Made by a program: the position numbers and the translations under genes. Below are positions 16,653 to 25,432 of a DNA stretch of 64,000 bases, piece after piece. The stretch comes from a bacterium. GTDB lineage: Bacteria; Hydrothermota; UBA3073; JACQXS01; JAQTXJ01. How positions within the stretch are numbered: position 1 is the stretch's first letter; every line of letters starts with the position of its first letter. Location: contig JAQUPX010000001.1 in NCBI GenBank assembly GCA_028716385.1, forward strand, positions 763,674 to 827,673, in the 5' to 3' direction. The notes below the pieces were generated by a model. The model saw only the letters and a program-made list of their open reading frames with translations. It was not told where the DNA came from and ran no database searches.

Positions 16653-18397
16653 TGGAATTGAGGACACATAATTGCGGAGAATTAAGAAAAGAAAACGAAA
16701 ACAACAGTGTTAGGCTTGCCGGATGGGTTGAAGGAATAAGACTTCACGGTAAAGTGGCATTTATAAACTTACGGGATAGATACGGCATTACGCAGGTTGT
16801 AGTAAAAGAAGATAATTTACTTGAAGAAATAAAAGCTATCGGCAATGAATGGGTTATTGCCGTTGCCGGAAAAGTAGTATTAAGACCGGCAGGAATGGAA
16901 AATGTTAAAATCAATACAGGGGCAATAGATGTGGAGGCAGAGAGGATAGAAATTCTTTCTAATTCTGCCGTTCCTCCATTTGTAATAACGGATGAGATAA
17001 CTGCAAAAGATGAACTGCGATTAAAATACAGGTATCTTGATTTGCGGCGACCGTCTATGCAAAAAACAATAATGTTTAAAAGCAAGCTTATGCATTTAAT
17101 AAGCGAATATCTCCAAGCCCAGGATTTTGTAAATATAGAGACTCCCGTATTAGGGCGAAGTACACCGGAAGGGGCGAGAGACTTCCTTGTGCCATCAAGA
17201 ATACATAAGGGGAAGTTTTATTCTTTAGTCCAATCTCCGCAGATTTATAAACAATTGCTTATGGTAGCAGGATTTGAGAAATATTACCAATTTGCAAGAT
17301 GTTTGAGAGATGAAGACCAGCGGAAAGACAGACAACCGGAGTTTACACAATTAGACATAGAACTATCTTTTATTGATGAAGAAAAAATCTTTGTTCTTAT
17401 TGAAAAGCTTATGCAATGTGTATTTTCTAAATTGTGCAATATACAATTGAATGCTCCATTTAAAAGAATGACTTATAATGAAGCATTGGAAACTTATGGA
17501 AGCGATAAACCTGATTTAAGATATGAATTACATTTAAAAGATGTAACGGAATTGTGCCATAAAACAGATTTTAATATATTTAAGTCGGCACAAGCTGTGA
17601 AGTGTTTATTATTTGAAACTGATGTATCACGAAAAATGATAGCAGAATTTGAAAATGTGGCTAAGGGGTATGGTATGGGGCTTGGTTGGCTTAAATATGC
17701 AGACAATAGTTTTTCCGGCAGCGTTGCTAAGTTCTTTAATCCCGAAATATTAAAAGAATTAGAGAATTTCATAGAACATAAGCCGTGTAGCATATTGTTT
17801 GTTGCAGGTGACCGAAAAAGGGCGAATGAAGCATTAGGGGGAATTCGTAATTATATTATAAACAATTATTTGCCGCCAAAACCGGGACAGTATGAGTTTA
17901 CCTGGATAACGGATTTTCCTATGTTTGACCGTGATGCAATTACAAAAAAATTGGTTACTGCACATCATGCTTTTGTAACTCCGAAAGACCAAACAACTAT
18001 GGAGGCTAACCCGGATGCGGCAATCGGAATATTGTATGACCTTGTTCTTAATGGTGTGGAGCTTGGTTCGGGCAGTATAAGACCACATACGAGAGAACTC
18101 CAGGAAAAAATTCTGGGTGTTGTAGGAATGGATGCAGAGTCGCGGGAAGCGAATTTTGGGTGTTTGCTTAAAGCCTTAGAATATGGCGCACCGCCTCACG
18201 GAGGAATTGCGCTTGGTGTGGATAGGTTTACTGCGATGTTATTAGGTATGAATGCCATACAGGATGTAATTGCTTTTCCTAAGACTTTAAGTGGAGTAGG
18301 ATTGTTGGAAGACATTCCTTCCGAAGCAACGGAAGCGCAATTAGACGAATTGAGTATAAAAATAAAGAAAGATGAACAGACCAAGAATATATCCTAA
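16652..18397 (+). CDS. aspS: Aspartyl-tRNA synthetase
   Basis: 581 residues, the bacterial-type length with OB-fold anticodon-binding domain (residues ~1-110), class II catalytic core and inserted GAD domain (~290-420). Motif 2 is seen as RCLRDEDQRKDRQPEFTQLD, and motif 3 as GGIALGVDRFTAMLLG. Charges tRNA-Asp in the cytoplasm; whether it also charges tRNA-Asn cannot be decided here because gatCAB and asnS are not in the window. The last 26 nt overlap def. Confidence 0.96.
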   Translation: MELRTHNCGELRKENENNSVRLAGWVEGIRLHGKVAFINLRDRYGITQVVVKEDNLLEEIKAIGNEWVIAVAGKVVLRPAGMENVKINTGAIDVEAERIEILSNSAVPPFVITDEITAKDELRLKYRYLDLRRPSMQKTIMFKSKLMHLISEYLQAQDFVNIETPVLGRSTPEGARDFLVPSRIHKGKFYSLVQSPQIYKQLLMVAGFEKYYQFARCLRDEDQRKDRQPEFTQLDIELSFIDEEKIFVLIEKLMQCVFSKLCNIQLNAPFKRMTYNEALETYGSDKPDLRYELHLKDVTELCHKTDFNIFKSAQAVKCLLFETDVSRKMIAEFENVAKGYGMGLGWLKYADNSFSGSVAKFFNPEILKELENFIEHKPCSILFVAGDRKRANEALGGIRNYIINNYLPPKPGQYEFTWITDFPMFDRDAITKKLVTAHHAFVTPKDQTTMEANPDAAIGILYDLVLNGVELGSGSIRPHTRELQEKILGVVGMDAESREANFGCLLKALEYGAPPHGGIALGVDRFTAMLLGMNAIQDVIAFPKTLSGVGLLEDIPSEATEAQLDELSIKIKKDEQTKNIS

Positions 18398-18881
18398 TCC
18401 TGCTTTGAGAAGCAAGACTTGCGAAGTTACCAATTTTGACCCTGCGCATATTCATTATGTTGTTAAGATTATGGCAGATTCTATGAAAAAATTTAAAGCA
18501 GTTGGATTTGCGGCAAATCAGTTTGGAATACTTGAAAAAATAGTTGTTGCAAATGTGGGAAAGGAGAATATTGTAATTATTAATCCTGAAGTTATTGAGT
18601 TTAGGGGAGAGTTTACGGAAGATGAGGGGTGCATATCTTTTCCCGGTGTAGAAATTACTATTACAAGACCAAATTATATAGTGGTTCGGGGATTAGATGA
18701 AACCGGAGAATCAAAAATTATAGAGGTAGGTGATTTATTGGCAAGGGTGCTTCAGCACGAAATAGATCATTTAAATGGGATACTTATTATAGATAAGTTA
18801 AGTCCAGTAGAACGACTCAATTTTGAGCGTTTATGGAAAAGGGGTGAATATGAAAGAAAAAATCCATCCTCAGTATTATAG
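18372..18881 (+). CDS. def: Peptide deformylase
   Basis: 169 residues. Removes the formyl group from new proteins. The three metal motifs are present: motif 1 as AVGFAANQ (usual first Gly is Ala), motif 2 EGCISFP with the metal Cys, motif 3 HEIDHLNG with two His ligands and the catalytic Glu. It starts inside the end of aspS and ends inside the start of rpmE (32-nt overlap), a tight translation operon. No fmt gene is adjacent. Confidence 0.94.
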   Translation: MNRPRIYPNPALRSKTCEVTNFDPAHIHYVVKIMADSMKKFKAVGFAANQFGILEKIVVANVGKENIVIINPEVIEFRGEFTEDEGCISFPGVEITITRPNYIVVRGLDETGESKIIEVGDLLARVLQHEIDHLNGILIIDKLSPVERLNFERLWKRGEYERKNPSSVL

Positions 18882-19128
18882 GGATGCAAAGATTATTTGT
18901 GCCTGTGGAAATGTTGTGACAACAGGTTCTACAAAAAAAGAAATACATGTAGAAATCTGCGCTAAATGTCACCCGTTCTTCACCGGTAAAGAAAAGCTTG
19001 TTGATACTGCCGGTAGAGTAGAAAAATTCAGAAAGAAATACGAAAAGAAACCGGAAATAGCTAAAGCTCCTGAAAAAGCGGAGAAGTCGGCAAAAACAGT
19101 AAAAACAGGGAAAACAAGTAAGAAATAA
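18850..19128 (+). CDS. rpmE: Ribosomal protein bL31 with Lys-rich C-terminal tail
   Basis: 92 residues. The N-terminal ~65 match bL31 ([22 protein letters not shown] ... [30 protein letters not shown]) and keep the C-x-C and C-x2-C zinc ligands of the zinc-binding form. A tail of about 25 residues rich in Lys, Ala and Thr ([18 protein letters not shown]) extends it beyond the usual ~70. Last gene of the operon and followed by a terminator. Confidence 0.93.
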   Translation: MKEKIHPQYYRDAKIICACGNVVTTGSTKKEIHVEICAKCHPFFTGKEKLVDTAGRVEKFRKKYEKKPEIAKAPEKAEKSAKTVKTGKTSKK

Positions 19129-19142
19129 TTTGTGATTGTAAC

Positions 19143-19176
19143 GTAGGTGGGGTTATATCACCCCACCTACCTTTTA
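19143..19176 (+). terminator. Terminator of the aspS-def-rpmE operon
   Basis: An 11-bp perfect stem, GTAGGTGGGGT (19143-19153) with ACCCCACCTAC (19160-19170), a 6-nt loop and a CTTTTATT tract, 15 nt after the rpmE stop. Confidence 0.93.
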
Positions 19177-19203
19177 TTGAGGTTTATCAGATAAGAGTGG
19201 TCA

Positions 19204-22200
19204 ATGCATATATGCATATTGATTTTGGTAAGTATTGCTTTTGGTTCAACGCAACTTACAAAGTCAGTATATTTCAATAAAGCGGATGTCTCTCTTAAGG
19301 CTTATAATAACTATACCATTCCCGGATTTTCTAATAATGCTAAAAGTTCAGATATAGTTTCTGCTAAAACCGAAATTTCGTTAGATATACCGGGAAATCC
19401 ACAACTTCCGGTAAGGTGCATACGTTTTTTAATTCCCGAAAGTAAAAGTGTAAAAAATGTAAAAATAGGGACAAGTAATTTTATATTTTTACCGGGAGAA
19501 TATAATGTTTCCCCTGCCCAACCTCCGCAAATAATTTCTATGCCTGTAACAAAATCGTTTGTTTCTCCGAACCCGATTGTGTATAATTCCAATTCTGATT
19601 ATCCTGGGAAAACCTTTGAATTTATTGGTGAAGGCAATATACGGAATTACAGGGTTGCTGAAGTTTTGGTATACCCATTACAATATATTCCGGCAACTAA
19701 AAAGCTTAAACTCTATACGGAACTCGAAATAAGTTTAGAACTTGAGACATCAAAATCACAGCAAAGTGGTCAAAAATATGCTTTTGCATCGGTGTTTGGG
19801 GATTTAGTTAAATCAGTAATTATAAATCCGGAAGATTTTGTTCCGACCAAATGTAAGTTAAGTAATGATGGGTACGAGTATCTAATTATAACTACAGACT
19901 CACTTGTTTCTGTTTTCGAGTCTTTTGCTAATTGGAAAACCGCTCGCGGAGTAAAAACAGCCATAAGAACCACAGAATGGATAAATACAAATTATGCCGG
20001 CAGGGATTTAGCGGAGAAAGTACGGAATTTTATTAAAATTGCCGCTGATTCAGGGGTAGTATGGGTATTATTGGGCGGAGATGAAAGTGTAGTACCTTCA
20101 AGAACAGCTTACGCGATGACTTCAAATGCAAACTTAATGCAAAGAGAAGATAGCATTGCTTCCGATTTATATTATTCGGATTTAGATGGGACATGGGATG
20201 TAAATGGAAACGGAACTTTCGGGGAATTGGCAGATAACGTTGACCTTTATCCGGATGTTTTTGTCGGAAGAGCTCCTGTTAACAATAGTAATGATGTAAT
20301 AAGTGTTGTTAATAAGACCATACAATATGAGGAAAGTCCTTCTAATAGTTATTTGAATAATGCATTATTTTTTGCTGAACTTTTATGGACTTCTCCATAT
20401 ACGGATGCAGGCATTGCTAAAGATATGATTGGGGAATTGTTTCCTCAGAATTTCAACATAGAAAAACTCTACGAATCAAAAGGGAATGAGACGAGTACAA
20501 GTGTTATTAACGCAATAAATAGCGGCAAAGCATTATTGAACCACGCCGGGCATGGCAATATTTCTCTTATGGCAACAGGACCGGGGGTAGATGCTTTATA
20601 TACGGCAGATGTAGATAGTTTAAAAAACAATAATGCCCAGGGAATTTTATATTCAATCGGTTGTTGGGTGGGAGCATTTGATTATAACTGTATTGCAGAA
20701 CACTGGATTCGTAATCCAAATGGCGGAGGGGTTGCAGCAATTGCAAATTCAAGATATGGTTGGGGGTCCAAAGGGAATCCGGGATACGGGTATTCTGATA
20801 AAATAGACGAAGATTTTTATTTTAATTTATTTAAATCAAATATAACAAAAATTGGACAGACTATTGCTAAAACTAAACTTGATTATGTCCCATTTTCCAG
20901 AGATAAAAATGTTTATAGATGGCACCAATACCAGGTTAATTTATTCGGAGACCCGGAACTGGATATATGGACGGATACATTATCTATGTTGGATGTGGAA
21001 TGCTCTGATAGTCTTTCTGTTGGAACAAATAAATTAAAAATTAGTGTAAGAAATAATACCGCCCCGGTTGTCAATGCCCTTGTTTGTTGTTATAAAGGGA
21101 ATGAAGTCTACGAGCGTGATTTTACTGATGAATCGGGGGAAGTTAATTTTACAATATCTCCGTCTTCTATCGGCAATTTATTGCTTACGGTTACGGGACA
21201 TAATTTTTATCAACACCAGAGCGTTATAAAGATATTTGGAACTGGCGCAACTCCCGGATATTATAGTCATTCTATAATAGATTCCGGTGGCAATGGGGAG
21301 ATAAATCCGGGAGAAAGGATTGACCTTACGGTTGAGCTAAAAAACTTTGGTTCCCAGATTGCAAACAATGTGAATACAATTTTAAGAACACAAGACTCTT
21401 TTATGGTTTTGATAGATAGTACGGATAATTTTGGTAATATATTGCCGGACAGCATTAAATCAGGTGCTTTTAGTTTTCGCGTTAAGAATGGTTGCCCGAA
21501 TAATCATATATTGCATAGTTTATTGAATATCCCGGGATTTAGTTCTGTGCCGTTAAATTTTACGGTGCAAACACCTGAAATTATTTATAAGGCTTGTTCT
21601 ACGACGGTTATGCCATATCCGGGCGATACTCTTGATTTATACATAAGTATAAAAGATTCAGGCGGGATAGCGAATAATGTTATAAGCGAATTATACACAC
21701 AGAATTCTCAATATATAACAATGATTGACAGTATAAAGAATTTTGGGTTGATTTCCCATAATTCTTCGGCAACGATGCCGTATAAGATTGTAATAAATCC
21801 TATATGTCCTGTCCCATCATATCAAAAATTTACAATTATTTCGACAACAGGAACTTATTCATTTAAGGATAGTTTTTGGTTGAATATAGGGCAGGAGATG
21901 GATTGTTTCTTTGATAATTTTGAAAGTGATACGATTTGGACTACAGGGGGCACAAATAATAGTTGGTTATTAACGGCGCACGGAGCGCATTCCGGAGCAT
22001 ATTCATATTATTGCGGGAATGCAGGGCAATGGGAATACAGTAGTAATACAAATTGCTGGTTGAAAAGTCCTGAATTTATTTTAGGCCCGGATTCGTATTT
22101 GTCTTTCTGGTCATGGTTCAAGGTTACTACTTATGGAGTGGATGGAATTCATGTAGAAATTGGCAAAGATAGCCTTTTTGATACTCTTGATTTCATCAGT

Positions 22201-23016
22201 TCCGGAGGCGCTTTAGCCGATAAAGATTCCATAGAAAAATATTTTTCAAATGATTGGTTGCCCCGTAGTTATAGTTTGGCGTCTTATCCTGTAGGTTGCA
22301 CTTTACAAGTAAGGTTTAGTTTTGTTTCGGATAACATAGATGTTGAGGAAGGCTTTTATATTGATGATATAAATGTAGGGCACTTACAAGAAATTCCTTT
22401 AATAAACAGAACTAATATTTCAGTAAGAGATAGTAATGATAATAAAATTGTTGAAGCCGGGGAAAAAATAAATATTACCGCTTCTCTTACGGCAGAGAAT
22501 AAGGATTTTTCTTCGGTATATGTTATTTTAAAAACTACTGATTCTTTGGTAAATATTATTGATGATAGTGTGTATTTTGGAGATATATCAATGAATGAAT
22601 TTGTAAACGGAACTTTTTCGTTTGTTCCACAGATTGGCTTAAGCATAGGACATAAAATGAGATTTTCTTTAAATATTAAGGGAACCGGATATGAAAATAG
22701 AAATGAATTTGTTATTAAAATTGGAGATAAATTTGGAGTAGAAGAAAAGAATAACAATCATATAATGTTTAATGTTGAACCGAATCCATTTGTTAAATCA
22801 ACAGTTATCAGCTATACGCTATTAGCGAAAGATACCAAAGCAGAAATAACGATTTACGATATTACGGGAAGAATGGTAAAAAACATCGTTCTTCCTCCTA
22901 AATTATTGACCAATACTGTAAAATGGGATGCGACTGCGTATTCGTCAGGGGTTTATTTTATAAAGCTTAATGCAGGGGAATATAAGATGATAAGGAAAGT
23001 TATTTTAATACAATGA
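19204..23016 (+). CDS. Gingipain-like C25 cysteine protease with T9SS tail
   Basis: 1270 residues. Signal peptide (ICILILVSIAFGS), a propeptide-like region (~20-210), then the C25 catalytic domain (~220-600) with EYLIITTDSLVSVFESFANWKTARG, GGDESVVPSR, the catalytic His in LLNHAGHGN (H450) and the catalytic Cys in YSIGCWVG (C487). Ig-like and CARDB-like repeats (SGGNGEINPGERIDLTVELKNFG; again near 1120) and a lectin-like region (~900-1060, EGFYIDDINVG) follow, and the last 80 residues are a T9SS sorting domain. An Arg/Lys-type endopeptidase on the cell surface is the family role; specificity cannot be read here. No T9SS machinery gene is adjacent. Confidence 0.9.
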   Translation: MHICILILVSIAFGSTQLTKSVYFNKADVSLKAYNNYTIPGFSNNAKSSDIVSAKTEISLDIPGNPQLPVRCIRFLIPESKSVKNVKIGTSNFIFLPGEYNVSPAQPPQIISMPVTKSFVSPNPIVYNSNSDYPGKTFEFIGEGNIRNYRVAEVLVYPLQYIPATKKLKLYTELEISLELETSKSQQSGQKYAFASVFGDLVKSVIINPEDFVPTKCKLSNDGYEYLIITTDSLVSVFESFANWKTARGVKTAIRTTEWINTNYAGRDLAEKVRNFIKIAADSGVVWVLLGGDESVVPSRTAYAMTSNANLMQREDSIASDLYYSDLDGTWDVNGNGTFGELADNVDLYPDVFVGRAPVNNSNDVISVVNKTIQYEESPSNSYLNNALFFAELLWTSPYTDAGIAKDMIGELFPQNFNIEKLYESKGNETSTSVINAINSGKALLNHAGHGNISLMATGPGVDALYTADVDSLKNNNAQGILYSIGCWVGAFDYNCIAEHWIRNPNGGGVAAIANSRYGWGSKGNPGYGYSDKIDEDFYFNLFKSNITKIGQTIAKTKLDYVPFSRDKNVYRWHQYQVNLFGDPELDIWTDTLSMLDVECSDSLSVGTNKLKISVRNNTAPVVNALVCCYKGNEVYERDFTDESGEVNFTISPSSIGNLLLTVTGHNFYQHQSVIKIFGTGATPGYYSHSIIDSGGNGEINPGERIDLTVELKNFGSQIANNVNTILRTQDSFMVLIDSTDNFGNILPDSIKSGAFSFRVKNGCPNNHILHSLLNIPGFSSVPLNFTVQTPEIIYKACSTTVMPYPGDTLDLYISIKDSGGIANNVISELYTQNSQYITMIDSIKNFGLISHNSSATMPYKIVINPICPVPSYQKFTIISTTGTYSFKDSFWLNIGQEMDCFFDNFESDTIWTTGGTNNSWLLTAHGAHSGAYSYYCGNAGQWEYSSNTNCWLKSPEFILGPDSYLSFWSWFKVTTYGVDGIHVEIGKDSLFDTLDFISSGGALADKDSIEKYFSNDWLPRSYSLASYPVGCTLQVRFSFVSDNIDVEEGFYIDDINVGHLQEIPLINRTNISVRDSNDNKIVEAGEKINITASLTAENKDFSSVYVILKTTDSLVNIIDDSVYFGDISMNEFVNGTFSFVPQIGLSIGHKMRFSLNIKGTGYENRNEFVIKIGDKFGVEEKNNNHIMFNVEPNPFVKSTVISYTLLAKDTKAEITIYDITGRMVKNIVLPPKLLTNTVKWDATAYSSGVYFIKLNAGEYKMIRKVILIQ

Positions 23017-23056
23017 TGGGCATAGATGACGAAAAACAAAGAATTTTTGGGACGCA

Positions 23057-23076
23057 CCTGCCTGCCGGCAGGCAGG
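23057..23076. repeat. Perfect 20-nt CCTGCC/GGCAGG palindrome
   Basis: CCTGCCTGCC followed directly by GGCAGGCAGG. A degenerate copy with three changes sits at 44415-44434. This palindrome class is widespread in uncultured bacterial genomes; its role here is unknown. Confidence 0.85.
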
Positions 23077-23140
23077 GATATTCGCAGATTGACAAAAAGA
23101 TTAAAAAACAACAGATAAAACAGACAAAGACGAAAGGATA

Positions 23141-23176
23141 AAATCCGACAGGATTTACCCGCCTACGGTGGGTAAA
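23141..23176. repeat. Double hairpin upstream of the repeat-propeller gene
   Basis: AAATCC-GACA-GGATTT (23141-23156) overlaps TTTACCCGCC (23154-23163) with GGTGGGTAAA (23167-23176). The two hairpins share TTT and may be alternatives. They lie in the 23017-23202 gap before the next gene's Shine-Dalgarno site (AGAGAGGAAT). Confidence 0.55.
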
Positions 23177-23202
23177 CAGGATAAAAAAGTAGAGAGAGGA
23201 AT

Positions 23203-25317
23203 ATGAAAAATAAAGTAAGGATTATTTTGCTGATTGGAATTATTTATAATACAGCAAACGCGCAATACCCGGGATGGGCAAATTATACTTGCGGAAAATA
23301 TATTTCCGCTATTGCCAGTGATGGAAATAAAATATGGGTTGGAGCCGCCGAGTTAGTATGTATCGATACAACTACGGGCAGTATGGAATTTTATAATCAT
23401 GCAAATTCAGGCTTACCACGCGATAATATTACTTCAATAGCAATAGACGGCACTGGTGCAAAATGGATTGGAACTTATTATAGTGGTTTAGCAAAATTTG
23501 ACGGAACTAACTGGACTGTGTATAACTCTTCTAATTCAGGCTTGCTGGGGAATAGTGTTACTTCAATAACAGTAGAGGAAACTGGTGCAAAATGGATTGG
23601 AACGGACTATGGCTTAGCAAAGTTTGATAACACGAACTGGACTGTATATAACCCAAGCAACTCGGGATTACCTAGTTATGCTGTTGCATGTATTGCAATA
23701 CAAGACAGCATAAAATGGATTGGCACTTGGGATGGCTTAGCAAAATTTGATGGAACTAACTGGACTGTGTATAATACGAGTAATTCAGGGATACCTAATA
23801 ATGTTATTTATTCAATAGTAATAGAAGGTAATGGCGTAAAATGGATTGGTACAGCCTATGGTTTAGCAAAATTTGACGGTACTAACTGGACTGTGTATAA
23901 TAAGAGTAATTCGGGTTTGCCTGGAAATACTGTTAATACTATTGCAATAGAAGAAAGTAATATATGGGTTGGCACTTGGGACGGCTTAGCAAAATTTGAT
24001 GGCACTAACTGGACTGTTTACAAAACGAGTAATTCGGGCTTGCCGTATAATCGGGTTACTGCAATAGAGATACAAGGAAATATACAATGGATTGGAACAG
24101 GTGATGGATTAGCAAAATTTGATGGCATAAACTGGACTGTGATTAATTCAGGATTGCCTGATGGCTTGATTCGTAGTATAGCAATAGAGGGTGGGACAAA
24201 GTGGGTGGGAACATTATTCGACGGGTTAGCGAAATTTGATGGCATAAACTGGACTGTATATAATACGAGTAATTCAGGACTGCCGAATAATCGTGCTGAT
24301 GCCATTGCAATAGAGGGTACTGGCGCAAAATGGATTGGAACTTATAATGGTGGTTTAGCAAAATTTGACGAAACTAATTGGACTGTATATAATACAACTA
24401 ATTCAGATTTGCCGGCCGATAATATTATGGTTCTTGCAATAGAAGGGACAACAAAATGGGTTGGAACTTATTGGAGTGGATTAGCAAAATACGATGGGAT
24501 AAACTGGACTGTATATGATACGAGTAATTCAGACTTGCCGAATAACGATGTTAATTCAATAGCAATAGAGGGAACTGGCGCGAAATGGATTGGGACAGAT
24601 GGTGGCTTAGCAAAGTTTGACGGAACTAACTGGACTGTTTATAACATAAGTAATTCGGGGTTGCCTTATAATTATGTTACTTCAATAGCAATAGAGGGAA
24701 CTGGAGTAAAATGGATTGGAACTTATGGTGGATTAGCAAAATTCGATGGAACAAGCTGGATAGTGTATAACACGAGTAATTCGGGTTTGCCTAATAACGA
24801 AATTACTTCACTTGCAATAGAAGGAACAATAAAGTGGATTGGAACGGATAGTAGTGGATTAATAAAATTTGATGGAACAAATTGGACAGTATATGATACA
24901 AGTAATTCAGGGTTGCCCGGTAATTGGATTTCTTCTATTGCCATAGAAGGGACAACAAAGTGGATTGCAACTTGGGGATGGGGGTTAGCGAGTTATAATG
25001 AAACAGGGGTAGAGGAGGAACAGTCAATAGTTATTAGTCAACAGTTAATAGTAACTGCAAAACCAAATCCATTTGTTAAGTCAACAGTCATCAGCTACCA
25101 GTTGCCGACAACAGGAAAAGTATCAGTTAAGATTTATGATTTAAGTGGTAGATGTATAAAAACATTAGTAAATAACGAAGAACAAAAAACAGGATGTTAT
25201 AATATTAGATGGAATGGGACAGATGCGAATGAGAAATTAGTAAACAGCGGGATATATTTCTATAAACTGGAAACCCGGGAACAGATAATAACAAAAAAAG
25301 CGATATTAATAAAATAA
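23203..25317 (+). CDS. Secreted 12-repeat propeller protein (two-component regulator propeller type) with T9SS tail
   Basis: 704 residues. Signal peptide ending NTANAQ, then twelve near-identical units of ~42 residues with core LAKFDGTNWTVYNTSNSGLP followed by ...SIAIEGTGAKWIGT, which match the Reg_prop ligand-sensor propeller motif, plus a partial unit at each end. The last ~75 residues (KPNPFVKSTVISY ... KIYDLSGRCIKTLV ... WNGTDANEKLVNSGIYFYKL) are a T9SS/FlgD-like sorting domain. Unlike hybrid histidine kinases with this propeller, there is no membrane or kinase part, so it is an exported protein of unknown ligand. AGAGAGGAAT precedes the ATG. Confidence 0.85.
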   Translation: MKNKVRIILLIGIIYNTANAQYPGWANYTCGKYISAIASDGNKIWVGAAELVCIDTTTGSMEFYNHANSGLPRDNITSIAIDGTGAKWIGTYYSGLAKFDGTNWTVYNSSNSGLLGNSVTSITVEETGAKWIGTDYGLAKFDNTNWTVYNPSNSGLPSYAVACIAIQDSIKWIGTWDGLAKFDGTNWTVYNTSNSGIPNNVIYSIVIEGNGVKWIGTAYGLAKFDGTNWTVYNKSNSGLPGNTVNTIAIEESNIWVGTWDGLAKFDGTNWTVYKTSNSGLPYNRVTAIEIQGNIQWIGTGDGLAKFDGINWTVINSGLPDGLIRSIAIEGGTKWVGTLFDGLAKFDGINWTVYNTSNSGLPNNRADAIAIEGTGAKWIGTYNGGLAKFDETNWTVYNTTNSDLPADNIMVLAIEGTTKWVGTYWSGLAKYDGINWTVYDTSNSDLPNNDVNSIAIEGTGAKWIGTDGGLAKFDGTNWTVYNISNSGLPYNYVTSIAIEGTGVKWIGTYGGLAKFDGTSWIVYNTSNSGLPNNEITSLAIEGTIKWIGTDSSGLIKFDGTNWTVYDTSNSGLPGNWISSIAIEGTTKWIATWGWGLASYNETGVEEEQSIVISQQLIVTAKPNPFVKSTVISYQLPTTGKVSVKIYDLSGRCIKTLVNNEEQKTGCYNIRWNGTDANEKLVNSGIYFYKLETREQIITKKAILIK

Positions 25318-25342
25318 AATTAATTAGGGTTGATAGAATACT

Positions 25343-25411
25343 TATCTGCATATATAAAAGAATGGATTCCCGCTTTCGCGGGAATGACGAATTGGGGTAA
25401 GAGTGCAGATA
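25343..25411. repeat. ATTCCCGC palindrome, copy 2, enclosed in an outer stem
   Basis: The 33-nt block at 25359-25391 is identical to 13618-13650. It is enclosed by TATCTGCA (25343-25350) and TGCAGATA (25404-25411), giving a nested two-level hairpin that ends 10 nt before the sppA Shine-Dalgarno site. Confidence 0.85.
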
Positions 25412-25432
25412 CGTCTTTTTAAGGAGGAATAG

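Noticed and set aside
23203..25010. Regular ~126-nt repeats that might be taken for a CRISPR-like array
   Set aside because: They are in frame inside one gene, encode propeller blades and have no variable spacers.
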